This document shows, piece after piece, positions 45,465 through 55,527 of a DNA stretch of 64,000 nt (within the stretch, counting starts at the first letter, position 1; every line of letters starts with the position of its first letter). The position numbers were made by a program, and so were the translations under genes. Origin of the DNA: JANSWY01 sp965267245. GTDB taxonomy: Bacteria > Bacteroidota > Bacteroidia > Cytophagales > Cyclobacteriaceae. The notes under the pieces were generated by a model. The model was not told the DNA's origin. It worked only from the letters and a program-made list of their open reading frames with translations, and made no database searches. Where the stretch lies: the NCBI GenBank assembly GCA_965267245.1, contig OZ253939.1, forward strand, positions 3,224,001 through 3,288,000, in the 5' to 3' direction.

Positions 45465-46514
45465 TTACTCCCTCTTTTTGTCAACATCTTTGATAAATTT
45501 GATCAATCCATCAAAGTAGGTTTGCTGATCATCATACATACTCCAATGACTTCCTTCAGGACAATGTAGATATTGTCCATTTTGCACCTGACTTGCCATC
45601 CACTCCTTATGTTTTGGGTCCATTGTATCATGTGCTCCTCCTATCATTAACGTAGGTACTTCAATTTCAGATAAGCGTTCCCTGACATCCCAATTTTTCA
45701 ATTTGGCATCCCCCACAACACCAAACTCACTTGGACCCTGCATCGCCAGGTACATATCATAATTGATATTTGCCAATGCCCTGTTTACAGGATCCGGCCA
45801 ATCCTCAAGAGGCATACGCAATACGTGTTTAGGATAGTAATGCGTGTACACAAGTTCTCCATATCTTGGATCAGTATATTTCCCTGCAGCTTCGAGTGAC
45901 CGGATTTCTTTGAGTACTTCTGGATCTAAACCTGGTCCTAACACATCATTGGCATAAGTCATGTATTCCGGAATAGAAGACATCATATTTGAAATAATTA
46001 ATCCCTTAAGGTTATTCTGATATTTGAACGCATATTCTAGCCCAAGAATTCCTCCCCATGAATGACCTAATAGATAAAAATTACTTGCACCTAGTCCCAA
46101 TGCCTGCCTTACCTGTTCCACTTCATCAACATACCGATCAACAGTCCATAAGGTAGAATCGTTGGGCTTGTCTGAATAGAAAGACTCTAATTGATCATAA
46201 TAATAGTACTCAATCCCAGCATTAGGCAGATATGAATCAAAGCATTCAAAATATTCGTGTGTGGCGCCAGGTCCTCCGTGCAACAACAGCACTTTCATAG
46301 TAGGGTTATTTCCAACCCGCTTTGTCCAAACTTTAAATTCTCCCGCTGATGTTTTTACAGGAATTAAACGAACGCCTCCAGCAAGTTTATCATTCAGTTT
46401 ACTGTAATCCAGGTAATTTTCTTTGGGTTTCTCTTTTTTGACATTTTCATTAGAAGCACAACTCTGTATTAGAAAAGTAGCTAAAATCAGGGTGATATGG
46501 TAAGCGTATTTCAT
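45465..46514 (-). CDS. Proline iminopeptidase-family lipoprotein hydrolase
   Basis: The 349-residue protein has a lipoprotein signal (Cys19, LIQSCAS) and an alpha/beta hydrolase domain with HGGPG at 79-83, the nucleophile S152 in GHSWGG, and Asp/His near the end (GGAHDTMDP and EGSHWSMYD). HGGPG and GHSWGG are typical of proline iminopeptidases, which release N-terminal proline. Lipid anchoring would place it outside the inner membrane. It is a single-gene unit. Confidence 0.88.
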   Translation of the reverse strand: MKYAYHITLILATFLIQSCASNENVKKEKPKENYLDYSKLNDKLAGGVRLIPVKTSAGEFKVWTKRVGNNPTMKVLLLHGGPGATHEYFECFDSYLPNAGIEYYYYDQLESFYSDKPNDSTLWTVDRYVDEVEQVRQALGLGASNFYLLGHSWGGILGLEYAFKYQNNLKGLIISNMMSSIPEYMTYANDVLGPGLDPEVLKEIRSLEAAGKYTDPRYGELVYTHYYPKHVLRMPLEDWPDPVNRALANINYDMYLAMQGPSEFGVVGDAKLKNWDVRERLSEIEVPTLMIGGAHDTMDPKHKEWMASQVQNGQYLHCPEGSHWSMYDDQQTYFDGLIKFIKDVDKKRE

Positions 46515-46668
46515 TGGGTTAAGTAAGTTGATTCCATTAATATACCACTTTTTTAAGCCATTGTTGAATTGTTCACATTTCGATAATATGCATTCAATTG
46601 AATCCTACTGAAAAATTTGCTTTTTTTGCTTGTCTAACTATAACCAAAACTTACTAACATTCTCACTA

Positions 46669-49600
46669 ATGAAGAGACTCATACTAATCCTTGCCGGGAT
46701 TACCTGGCTAGCGGGTGGAGCTTTGCGTGCTCAATCCGTATTTATCAATGAAATACATTATGACAATTCTGGAGCTGATGCAAATGAAGGCGTGGAGATA
46801 GCCGGTCCTGCAGGAATAGACCTGTCAACTTACTCTCTGGTATTGTACAATGGAAGTAATAGCTTAGTATACAATACTGTAGCACTCTCAGGAACCATTT
46901 CCGATCAGCAAAATGGATTTGGAACAGTATTCTTTCCTATTTCCGGGTTGCAAAATGGATCACCAGACGGAATTGTATTAGCAGAAGGAGGTTCAGTATT
47001 GCAATTTTTAAGTTATGAAGGTTCAATCACGGCCGCTGATGGTATTGCAAAAGGATTAACATCTGAGGACATAGTTGTTACAGAAGAAGGTACAACACCA
47101 ATTGACTTTTCACTTCAGTTGGCAGGTGATGGAACAACATATACTGATTTCACATGGCAATTACCTGCGGCGCATACTTATGATGCCATAAACTCTGGAC
47201 AAACTTTTGCAGGTGGAGTTGTAGATACGTTGACACATGTTTTTATCAACGAAATCCACTATGACAATGCAAGTTCTGATGTGGATGAAGGAGTTGAAAT
47301 TGCTGGTCCAGCCGGATCTGACCTGACGGGTTGGAGTCTGGTTCTTTACAACGGTAGTAATAGTGAAGCTTATAATACTGTTGCACTTTCTGGATCTATC
47401 ACTGATTTACAGGATGGTTTTGGAGCTATCTTTTTTACAATATCGGGATTACAAAATGGAAGCCCTGATGGTATTGCACTTGTAGATGCTGCAAATGAAT
47501 TGGTACAATTTCTAAGCTATGAGGGTACTATCACCGGAATTGGTGGCCCTGCAGATGGAATTGAAAGTACAGATATTGTTGTATCTGAATCAGGAAGTAC
47601 ACCAGTTGGATTCTCCCTTCAATTAGGAGGTGAGGGAGCTGTTTATGAAGATTTTGTCTGGGAAGCTGAGGCAGCAAGTACTTATGATGCCATAAACGGC
47701 AATCAAACATTTGGTGAAGGTGGAGGTGAAGAACCAGAGCCATCTGATTCCACAACTCTAGTTTTTATCAATGAGATCCATTATGACAATGCGAGCTCTG
47801 ATACCAATGAAGGAATTGAAATAGCAGGACCTGCCGGAACTGATGTTACTGGATGGAGCCTTGTACTTTACAATGGCAATGGAGGCGCTCCGTATAATAC
47901 TTTTGTTTTAGCTGGATCAATTCCAGATCAGCAAGTAGGTTATGGAACAATCTTCACGGCAACAGCTGGATTGCAGAATGGAGGTCCTGATGGAATTGCT
48001 CTAGTTGATGCTTCCAATACTTTAGTTCAATTTTTGAGCTACGAAGGTTCATTTACAGGCGTAGGTGGCGCTGCTGATGGTATCGAAAGCACAGATATTG
48101 GAGTGGCTGAAACCAGTAGCACCCCTGCAGGTTTCTCTCTACAACTTGGTGGAGAAGGAACAGTATATGAGGATTTCACATGGGAAGAAGCTGCTGCAAG
48201 TACTTATGATGCTGTAAACACAAATCAAACTTTCCTGGGTGAACCAGTACAGATGGCTTTCATCAATGAAATACATTACGACAACTCTGGGTCTGATGTG
48301 GATGAAGGAATTGAATTGGCTGGAACCGCTGGCACTGACCTGACGGGCTGGTCACTTGTATTATATAATGGAAATAATGGAGCCTCTTACAATACTATAA
48401 ATCTTTCTGGAGTAGTTACAGATCAGGATTCTGGTTATGGCACAATATTTTTCGCAATCCCAGGTATTCAAAATGGTAGCCCTGATGGAGTTGCTTTGAT
48501 TGATGCAGAAGGAGCTGTTGTTCAATTCTTAAGTTATGAAGGTACAATGACAGCAGTTGGTGGTCCAGCTGATACAATGGAAAGTGAAGACATAGGTGTT
48601 TCTGAATCTAGTGGAGCTGCAGTTGGTACATCCATGCAATTGATTGGTAATGGTACTGAGTACGGCGATTTCGAATGGTTATCAGGCATTACAAACACCT
48701 ATGGTGCAATTAACACTGGACAATTTTTTGGGGTAGCAGATTCAACTGCCGGACCTACACCAGTGACTATTTCTGAGGCCAGAACAAGCACTTTCGGTAC
48801 TCCCGTGATAGTTTCAGGAACATTGACAGTATCTGACCAATTTGGTGGGCCTGCGTTCATTCAGGATGAGACTGGAGGAATAGCAGTGTTTGATTCTCAA
48901 TTACATGGTGATGGTGCTTTCAGCATTGGCGATTCTGTAACCTTCACTGCAAATGTAGGGGCATTCAATCAACAGGTCCAATTAGTAGAAATTTCTGAGC
49001 TGGTAGATGAAGGTCCACAAACTCCGGTCTTATCAGAGGTGATCTCATTAACTGAACTTGGATCCGAAGAAGGTAAATTAGTAACTATTGAAAATGTAAG
49101 AATATTGAATAGTTCTGGTGTGTTCTTTCCTAACACCAACTATACGTTAGAAGACAGTCTAGGGAATACAGGTGATCTTAGAATAGATGCTGATATTGAC
49201 CTTGTTGGATTCACAATACCTACAGGTTATTTTGATGTAACAGGAGTCATTGGAAGTTTCCGTGGAACTCCTCAACTGCAACCAAGATTTCAAGCTGATA
49301 TCCCGTCATCTACTCCTTATGAGCCGGGAGGAGGTATTGACGCTGACAGTACATTTGATGTAGTCACCTGGAATATGGAATTCTTTGGTTCAACTATTGA
49401 AAACTTTGGGCCGCAGGATGTAGCACTACAATTGGCTAATGCCACAGAGGTTATTGAAGCACTTAATGCTGATGTGATTGCAGTTCAGGAAATTTCTGAC
49501 ATGGATGCTTTAGAGGCTCTTGCAGATTCAGTTGGATATGAAAAAGTTTGTTCCGATAGATTCTCTTATTCCTTCAATGGTCCGGACCCTACTTTCCCTG

Positions 49601-51276
49601 AACAAAGACTTTGCTACTTATACGATCCAACTACAGTTGCACTAGTAGGTGACAGAGCACTTATGGAAGCTACTTATGATAGTGCCAGAGCTGGTCTGAC
49701 TGATGTTCTGGATGATTACCCAACTTCTACAGGCGCCCAAAGCTTCTGGGCTAGTGGTAGATTACCTTATTTAATGACAATAGATGCCACCATAAATGGT
49801 ATTACTGAACGCATTAATCTGGTTAATATTCACGCAAACAGTGGTGCTTCTGACTTAAATCGACGTATTGTTGATTTCGGTGCATTAAAGGATACGCTTG
49901 ATACACATTATGCTGACGAGACAGTAATTATCCTGGGAGACTATAATGATGATGTGGATGAATCAATTGCTGGTCCAGGTATTGAATCTCCTTACAGTTC
50001 GCTAATTGAAGATTCCAGCTATCAGGTTACAACATATTCACTTTCATTGGCTGGTTTTAAATCATTCATCAATGGTGATGAGATGATAGACCATATCGCA
50101 ATAACTGATGAGTTCTTCGATGAATTTATAGAAGGAAGTGAATCTACTTTCCTGGCATTCACATTGATTGATAACTTTGTCAATACTACTTCCGATCATT
50201 TACCAGTGGTATCCCGATTTGAATTTAATGCAATACCAGTTGAACCAATTACCGGAGTTGCTGTATGTTCTGAGGATCCTGCAAACACAAGAAGCTGGCA
50301 ACTTGAAAATCCGAATAAGTTTGATGTAACGATCAACTATTCTGTGGCTGCTGATTCAGGTGAGCTTGTATTATTACCAGGTGTTACTTCATTGACGACC
50401 ACTTCCGGAGGAGACCTTGAAGTTTCATGGAATAATGAATATGGAGAGATTCAAAGTATTGTAATAGCAACAATTGATCTTCCTTGTATAGACAGTACTA
50501 CTGCATATTTTGTTGAGGAAGTTGTAAGCTTCAACCAGGGAAGAAGAAGGAACGGATCGAGAATTTCCCCTCCTAGAAGTAATCCGGAGAAAGCTTTACA
50601 GGTAATGGAAAACAGGTACCTAAACTTTGTAGCATTAGGTATGGGTGGAGACATTACATTGAGCCTTAACCAACCATACTTTGATAAGGAAGGTGCTGAT
50701 TTCATTGTAGTGGAGACAACCTTTGGTTCAAAATGGATCCCTTGTAGCTGGTATCCTGAAAAGGCTGAGATTTTCGCTTCTAAATTCGGTGATGAGTTTG
50801 TATCACTAGGTGTGGTGTGTAGAGACGCTTATGTTGACCTTGCCGATGGTGGTCTTGACTGGGCTCAGTATTTGAAAATTGTTGATGCGACTAATGAACA
50901 CAGATTTGGGCCATGGGCTGATGGTTATGATTTAGATGGCGTATTAATCAGGCAAACAGGTGATAATGGAGGTAGAATGGATGAAGAGATTCAGTTGGAT
51001 AACCTGGCAATTGATGAAGAAATTCCATTTACAGTGGAAACTTATCCTAACCCGACCATCAACACACTTCAGGTCAATTTCAGTGTTCAATCATCAGGTT
51101 CTGTTAGCTTACAAATCATTGATCAGGCTGGAAGAATTATGGAACACAAAATCATAACTTCAAATCCTGGAATGAATTTGATTGATCTTGATGTGAGTGA
51201 GCTGGAAAGTGGGTTATATCATCTTCTTGTCAATGCGGATGGAGAAAAAACGAATGTAAAGTTCTTGAAAAAGTAA
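46669..51276 (+). CDS. Large secreted nuclease with four lamin-tail-like repeats
   Basis: ATG at 46669 gives 1535 residues (a TTG 13 codons earlier is less likely). After the signal peptide come four tandem repeats of 165-174 residues, each starting FINEIHYDN and running through EGVEIAGPAG and Q-NGSPDG motifs, like lamin-tail domains. An OB-fold-like module (about residues 700-890) precedes an endonuclease/exonuclease/phosphatase domain (about 895-1185) with VVTWNMEFF, VQEI, ILGDYNDD, DHIAI and SDHLPV. A T9SS sorting domain ends it (about 1456 on). It probably cuts extracellular DNA. Confidence 0.92.
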   Translation: MKRLILILAGITWLAGGALRAQSVFINEIHYDNSGADANEGVEIAGPAGIDLSTYSLVLYNGSNSLVYNTVALSGTISDQQNGFGTVFFPISGLQNGSPDGIVLAEGGSVLQFLSYEGSITAADGIAKGLTSEDIVVTEEGTTPIDFSLQLAGDGTTYTDFTWQLPAAHTYDAINSGQTFAGGVVDTLTHVFINEIHYDNASSDVDEGVEIAGPAGSDLTGWSLVLYNGSNSEAYNTVALSGSITDLQDGFGAIFFTISGLQNGSPDGIALVDAANELVQFLSYEGTITGIGGPADGIESTDIVVSESGSTPVGFSLQLGGEGAVYEDFVWEAEAASTYDAINGNQTFGEGGGEEPEPSDSTTLVFINEIHYDNASSDTNEGIEIAGPAGTDVTGWSLVLYNGNGGAPYNTFVLAGSIPDQQVGYGTIFTATAGLQNGGPDGIALVDASNTLVQFLSYEGSFTGVGGAADGIESTDIGVAETSSTPAGFSLQLGGEGTVYEDFTWEEAAASTYDAVNTNQTFLGEPVQMAFINEIHYDNSGSDVDEGIELAGTAGTDLTGWSLVLYNGNNGASYNTINLSGVVTDQDSGYGTIFFAIPGIQNGSPDGVALIDAEGAVVQFLSYEGTMTAVGGPADTMESEDIGVSESSGAAVGTSMQLIGNGTEYGDFEWLSGITNTYGAINTGQFFGVADSTAGPTPVTISEARTSTFGTPVIVSGTLTVSDQFGGPAFIQDETGGIAVFDSQLHGDGAFSIGDSVTFTANVGAFNQQVQLVEISELVDEGPQTPVLSEVISLTELGSEEGKLVTIENVRILNSSGVFFPNTNYTLEDSLGNTGDLRIDADIDLVGFTIPTGYFDVTGVIGSFRGTPQLQPRFQADIPSSTPYEPGGGIDADSTFDVVTWNMEFFGSTIENFGPQDVALQLANATEVIEALNADVIAVQEISDMDALEALADSVGYEKVCSDRFSYSFNGPDPTFPEQRLCYLYDPTTVALVGDRALMEATYDSARAGLTDVLDDYPTSTGAQSFWASGRLPYLMTIDATINGITERINLVNIHANSGASDLNRRIVDFGALKDTLDTHYADETVIILGDYNDDVDESIAGPGIESPYSSLIEDSSYQVTTYSLSLAGFKSFINGDEMIDHIAITDEFFDEFIEGSESTFLAFTLIDNFVNTTSDHLPVVSRFEFNAIPVEPITGVAVCSEDPANTRSWQLENPNKFDVTINYSVAADSGELVLLPGVTSLTTTSGGDLEVSWNNEYGEIQSIVIATIDLPCIDSTTAYFVEEVVSFNQGRRRNGSRISPPRSNPEKALQVMENRYLNFVALGMGGDITLSLNQPYFDKEGADFIVVETTFGSKWIPCSWYPEKAEIFASKFGDEFVSLGVVCRDAYVDLADGGLDWAQYLKIVDATNEHRFGPWADGYDLDGVLIRQTGDNGGRMDEEIQLDNLAIDEEIPFTVETYPNPTINTLQVNFSVQSSGSVSLQIIDQAGRIMEHKIITSNPGMNLIDLDVSELESGLYHLLVNADGEKTNVKFLKK

Positions 51277-51298
51277 ATTGAATATACTTGATATAATG

Positions 51299-51330
51299 AG
51301 CCCTGGATTGTTTATCCGGGGCTTTTTTTT
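51299..51330 (+). terminator. Intrinsic terminator after the nuclease
   Basis: AGCCCTGGAT and ATCCGGGGCT form a 10-base hairpin with one mismatch around TGTTT and are followed by eight T. Confidence 0.9.
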
Positions 51331-51394
51331 GGTTAGTGAAACCCGTGTTTTATAAATTCGTTGATCTTATTTATTTCCCTAAAACTGTGAAACC

Positions 51395-51850
51395 ATGCAG
51401 ATAAAAGCGGATACCGTAGAAGCATATATTAATCAGCTCCCGAAGGACAGAAAAGAAATTGTCTCCAAAATACGAGAAATCATCGAGGAGAATTTGCCTG
51501 ATGGGTTTTCTGAAACCATCAGTTACGGAATGATTGGCTATGTGGTTCCTCACAGTATTTATCCTGGTGGTTACCATGTTGATCCAAATTTACCCTTACC
51601 ATTTATCAACCTTGCCTCTCAGAAGAACTATATCGCTCTATATCATTCAGGTGTTTACGCAGACTCAGAATTGCTTGACTGGTTTGTAGGTGAATTTCCA
51701 AAACACACCAAGAGAAAACTGGACATGGGAAAAAGCTGTATTCGGTTCAAGTACATGGATGATATTCCCTACGAATTGATAGGAGAATTAGTAAGAAAAA
51801 TGAGTGTGGAGCAATGGGTGAAATTATATGATGCGGCAGTGAAGCGGTAA
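51395..51850 (+). CDS. DUF1801 domain protein
   Basis: The 151-residue protein matches the DUF1801 (YdhG-like) fold: an N-terminal helix IREIIEENLPDGFSE, strand TISYGMIGYVVP, then KNYIALYHSG and a C-terminal MGKSCIRFKYMDDIP. No enzymatic function is known for the family. It converges on the sialidase-like gene (three-base gap). Confidence 0.85.
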   Translation: MQIKADTVEAYINQLPKDRKEIVSKIREIIEENLPDGFSETISYGMIGYVVPHSIYPGGYHVDPNLPLPFINLASQKNYIALYHSGVYADSELLDWFVGEFPKHTKRKLDMGKSCIRFKYMDDIPYELIGELVRKMSVEQWVKLYDAAVKR

Positions 51851-51853
51851 TTA

Positions 51854-53158
51854 TTAAATACCTTCCAATACCTCCACTTCACAAGAATACAATTGAAAGA
51901 CTCCAGATCTAGAATCACTCCAAACCAATTGAAACTTCCTATTGGCTTTTGCCACAATTCCTAAATAGTGACCACCCCCACTAAACCTTCTCCCTGCCAA
52001 ACCATTTCGATCAGTAAAGGGATTTGAACTATCAGCAGTAATTCTAACTGGCTTATGAAAGCTTTGCCCTCCATCAATTGAAGCGGTGAAATAAATATCC
52101 TTAGCCAAAGGATCAGTAGCATTTTGACTATCCACCCATGAAATGCCTATCACACCTGATTCATTAATGGCAATACTTGGTACAATAGCTTTGCCTCCAT
52201 CCAATTTATCAAATAAATCAATTCTGGTGTCAGGTGACCAATCCTTTCCTCCATTTTTAGATATATTAAGCCAAATTCCTTCATATTGATTATTTCTTCC
52301 CAGTGCTCTTACAAAGTAGACATAATCCCTGAATGGAGAATTATGATTGTTATCCGCTACCAGATGTATATACCCACCGGCTCCTCCTGAATTCATAGTA
52401 ACCAGTTGTTTCTCTGATAAACCCGATTCTTGTGAATAACGTGATATCCAAAGCTTACTTAGAAAATGTGAAGAAGGTACTAGAACATCTCCACTACTCA
52501 GTACTGCAGGTTCACAAAAGTTTAATCGAATACCCTTCCCCTCAACTTTACCTGCTATTTTGAAAGGATGGTCTTCTACTTTTTCATATAGAAATACATC
52601 TGCTCCCATTGAGGTATTAAACGTAACGGTAGTGAAATAGAAGCTGTTTTTGTAGGCTACAACTTTAGTTCCATCATGGCCATATCCTAGTCCCCGTTCT
52701 GTTTGGACATCTGGAGACCAATTTAAACCCTGATCTTTGGAGGAGAAAAACTGAACTGGAAACTCATGCCTGAAACTACCCTTTGTTCCCAACCAGGTCA
52801 TGATAGCATTCCCCTTTTCATCAATAGCGGTCCATGGATCATAGCCAAACCAATTGTGGACTTCTTCTGTCCATCTATTGCCACCATCTGTTGAGGTAAA
52901 GGTCAATAACTGGCAGCTTTCATATGGTCTTTCAACATCATGAACAACCATGGCGGCAATTAATAAGTAGTTTTCATTCTTCGGATGAGCTGAAACATGG
53001 GGCTCCACTATGGGGGAGTTACCAAACTGACTAGCTATTAATCTACTTTCATTAACTCTAATGGAAAAACTATTGTCAATTTGAGCTCGAAGCTTTTGAG
53101 GACACCCGTGCAGATAGAAAAACAAACAACACAAAGTCAATAAAAAATACCTCATCAT
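51854..53158 (-). CDS. Sialidase-like (BNR-repeat) exported protein
   Basis: The 434-residue protein has a signal peptide and four Asp-box (S-x-D-x-G-x-x-W-like) motifs: STDGGNRWTEE, SSKDQGLNWSPD, SKNGGKDWSPD and SIDGGQSFHKP. These mark a six-bladed propeller as in sialidases. The catalytic Arg triad and Asp of true sialidases cannot be confirmed by eye. The start overlaps the DJ-1-family gene's stop by four bases (ATGA), so they are co-transcribed with that gene first. Confidence 0.82.
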   Translation of the reverse strand: MMRYFLLTLCCLFFYLHGCPQKLRAQIDNSFSIRVNESRLIASQFGNSPIVEPHVSAHPKNENYLLIAAMVVHDVERPYESCQLLTFTSTDGGNRWTEEVHNWFGYDPWTAIDEKGNAIMTWLGTKGSFRHEFPVQFFSSKDQGLNWSPDVQTERGLGYGHDGTKVVAYKNSFYFTTVTFNTSMGADVFLYEKVEDHPFKIAGKVEGKGIRLNFCEPAVLSSGDVLVPSSHFLSKLWISRYSQESGLSEKQLVTMNSGGAGGYIHLVADNNHNSPFRDYVYFVRALGRNNQYEGIWLNISKNGGKDWSPDTRIDLFDKLDGGKAIVPSIAINESGVIGISWVDSQNATDPLAKDIYFTASIDGGQSFHKPVRITADSSNPFTDRNGLAGRRFSGGGHYLGIVAKANRKFQLVWSDSRSGVFQLYSCEVEVLEGI

Positions 53159-54273
53159 CCTTCAGTTTGGTAAGAGCTCCTGGAGGCATTCACCAATAAA
53201 AAAGAAACTTTATCAGTTTCAATAACTTGAATCGTAATTTTACCTTTACCCAAAACAGGGTGTTCAATTACACCAGTTAGTCTATGTTTTGTTTGAAGCT
53301 GGGTTACCCATGTTGGATATTTACTAAGGCCAACCTTTATGATCTTCAACACTTCTGGTGGAGACTTTTGGCTGGATAGTTGGTATTTCAATTCCCATTG
53401 ATTGCTGTCCCCATAAGATGATATATAATCATTGGAAAATAACTCTACCAGAGTTTTTATACCAGTTAGATAATTAACAGCCAATTGTGATCGTGCGTAT
53501 TCATTTGGTTTCGTCCATTCATATTCCATATGATTGGCTACATCCTGAACTGTACCTTGCCCTCTGAATTTTGAAATGACGTGAAATGTCGCATCAATTC
53601 CAGACGATAAACCAGCTGATGTAACTGTTTTCCCATTGTCAACATACTTCACGTCATTACGGAATGAGATTTGCGGATATTGCTCAGACATAATCGGGAT
53701 GAATGAAGCGAAGGTCGTAGCTTCTTTCTTATCCAACAACCCAGACTCTGCTAAAAAAAAAGCACCACTACATACCGAAAAGAGAACATCCACCTCATCA
53801 GAACGGGTTTTGATAAATTCCTGAATGTCTGGATCCCGGGGATTTGATTCTGCCAGTCCACTTCCTGGAAGCATGATTACATCTACCTTCGGTAAGTTTT
53901 TGAGGGTATAGTCAGGAGTCAGATCCATGCTCATGCCTATCCTCACGGGCTCCAATGATTTAGATACTGTTACAACCCGGACACCATTGTGCACAAATAC
54001 AGACCATGGCCCAGTAACATCCATTATGTCAGCATGATCAAATATCAAAATTGCTGCAGTCAATTGTTGAGTCCGAGGAATTTCTGATTGAACACCATGG
54101 TATGAGGCTTCTAATGCCATGCCACATTCACTGCATGTACCAGGCGAATTCTGAAGCTCATGATTACTACAGCCACATGGTGGACAAACAAAAGAAACAT
54201 CTTGTCCATTGGTTGTTACAGCGAGTACAGAAAACAATACAATAAAGATCAAATGAGATTCAAGGAGATTCAT
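53155..54273 (-). CDS. Exported DJ-1/PfpI protein with metal-binding-like N-terminus
   Basis: The 372-residue protein has a signal peptide (cleavage near TNGQ), then a Cys-rich segment CPPCGCSNHE and SECGM (about residues 28-55), like heavy-metal-binding domains. A DJ-1/PfpI domain (about 70-250) follows, with the nucleophile Cys in FSVCSGAFF. DJ-1 proteins are usually cytoplasmic, so export and the Cys-rich domain make it unusual. It overlaps the sialidase-like gene by four bases, so they form a coupled pair. Confidence 0.82.
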   Translation of the reverse strand: MNLLESHLIFIVLFSVLAVTTNGQDVSFVCPPCGCSNHELQNSPGTCSECGMALEASYHGVQSEIPRTQQLTAAILIFDHADIMDVTGPWSVFVHNGVRVVTVSKSLEPVRIGMSMDLTPDYTLKNLPKVDVIMLPGSGLAESNPRDPDIQEFIKTRSDEVDVLFSVCSGAFFLAESGLLDKKEATTFASFIPIMSEQYPQISFRNDVKYVDNGKTVTSAGLSSGIDATFHVISKFRGQGTVQDVANHMEYEWTKPNEYARSQLAVNYLTGIKTLVELFSNDYISSYGDSNQWELKYQLSSQKSPPEVLKIIKVGLSKYPTWVTQLQTKHRLTGVIEHPVLGKGKITIQVIETDKVSFLLVNASRSSYQTEG

Positions 54274-54389
54274 CTGTTAGTTTTTTGCAGTAAAGCAAAA
54301 CAAGACAATTGTTAATTGAGGTTATGGATTAGTTATTTACGGAAGTATAAAAGTTAAATATGTTAGGTAAATGTTAGATAGAGATTAAG

Positions 54390-55193
54390 CTATCCTAATT
54401 TTAATGACTGAACGTGTTTTTGTAGAAATTCTAGCATCTGCTCAGGAGTTTGATCCGGGATTTCATCATAGTTAATAGGATTACCTATTCGTATTGTAAT
54501 AGTTTTACCCACTTTATTCCTTACTTCGTTGAGCAAAAATGCCAATCTTAAATCCATACTAATTTGACTGGCCAAATGAAATACAACGCTATTCTTGCCT
54601 TCAAAATACATGGGAACCACACAGGCTTTAGAATTTTTTATAAGCTTGACAACAAACCGTTTCCATTCCAGCTCCTCCGCTCTTTTCATTAACCCTTTGG
54701 CAGTTGCCACACCACCTGAAGGAAATATGACGATTGGCTTCCCTTCTGCCAACTTTTCTACAGCAATTTTTCGAGTATTGATATTGGTATGTTGAGCTGA
54801 TTTAGTGGGAGAGAAATCTACTGGAAGAAAAAAGTGATTCAGCACCTCCTCCTTACACAATACTTCATTGACCAGGAACTTAAATTCAGGTTTCACAAGA
54901 CTTACCAAATACCCCAAACAAATCCCATCGATTACCCCGAATGGATGATTTGCTATGAAAACAACAGGTCCTGCATTTGGGATTTTTTTGAGTTGATCTT
55001 TATTAAAATCTAATTCTAATTTCAACTCTTTGATGATCAATGACCAAATGGAGGAAGGAGTTGGATTTTGATCCAGGATGGCATTGTATTTACGTTCCAG
55101 CATTGGCTGACCAGTAATAGACTCAATAGTGCGAATCGTAATTCTCTTAAACCATGAGTCTTCAGGGCTACTGTATGTCAATTTAGTGGGCAC
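54390..55193 (-). CDS. Lysophospholipid acyltransferase family protein
   Basis: The 267-residue protein has the acyltransferase motifs NHPFGVIDG (NHxxxxD type) near residues 81-89 and FPSGGVATAKG near 155-165, with a preceding basic region. It transfers acyl groups to glycerol-phosphate lipids or related acceptors. It is the last minus-strand gene before a small cysteine-rich gene at 55242-55436 whose promoter is sigma-regulated; a 48-base gap makes read-through from that gene possible. Confidence 0.87.
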   Translation of the reverse strand: MPTKLTYSSPEDSWFKRITIRTIESITGQPMLERKYNAILDQNPTPSSIWSLIIKELKLELDFNKDQLKKIPNAGPVVFIANHPFGVIDGICLGYLVSLVKPEFKFLVNEVLCKEEVLNHFFLPVDFSPTKSAQHTNINTRKIAVEKLAEGKPIVIFPSGGVATAKGLMKRAEELEWKRFVVKLIKNSKACVVPMYFEGKNSVVFHLASQISMDLRLAFLLNEVRNKVGKTITIRIGNPINYDEIPDQTPEQMLEFLQKHVQSLKLG

Positions 55194-55241
55194 AAGTAAA
55201 TATAGGCAACTGCGCTACAAGCCCTTAACAAAGAGGCAGCT

Positions 55242-55436
55242 TTACCTAAAAGCTGCCCAGGGTGCTTCCCTGAAATTCAATGTAACGGAACCTGTATTTG
55301 CACTTTCTTCAACACAGCAGGATTCTTCACAACAGTCATTTGTTCTATTTGATTTTGGTGTTGTGATTGCATTTTGGAGTACTTCGATCAAAGAAATTAC
55401 TCCCTTTCCTGATAAATTAAATTGTAAACTTTTCAT
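55242..55436 (-). CDS. Small cysteine-rich protein of the SigZ-like regulon
   Basis: The 64-residue soluble protein has a double vicinal-cysteine motif, DCCEESCCVEES (about 34-45), and a basic/aromatic C-terminus. It has exactly the same promoter-to-start distance (12 bases) as the ArsI/CadI gene, from an identically spaced ECF-type promoter at 55449-55476. The cysteine motif matches the tail ECCDDTCCVS of that protein. Both facts argue for a real gene in the same regulon. Binding of thiophilic metal or metalloid is likely but inferred. Confidence 0.72.
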   Translation of the reverse strand: MKSLQFNLSGKGVISLIEVLQNAITTPKSNRTNDCCEESCCVEESANTGSVTLNFREAPWAAFR

Positions 55437-55448
55437 GTCTTTTTTTAG

Positions 55449-55476
55449 GTAGACGGAGAAATTGAAAAAGGACGCA
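55449..55476 (-). promoter_or_regulatory. ECF-sigma-type promoter, copy 2
   Basis: On the minus strand TGCGTC (55476 to 55471) is followed after 15 bases by CGTCTAC (55455 to 55449). The -10-like element ends 12 bases before the ATG of the small Cys-rich gene, giving an almost leaderless mRNA. Both boxes and spacing equal those at 57001-57028. Confidence 0.75.
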
Positions 55477-55527
55477 GAATTATTGAATTAATTGATGCTA
55501 AGGAACACTAAAGGACTGGGTAAATTG

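Noticed and set aside
55129..55452. Plus-strand ORF opposite the small Cys-rich gene
   Set aside because: It is antisense to the 55242-55436 gene, which has promoter support; the plus-strand frame has none.
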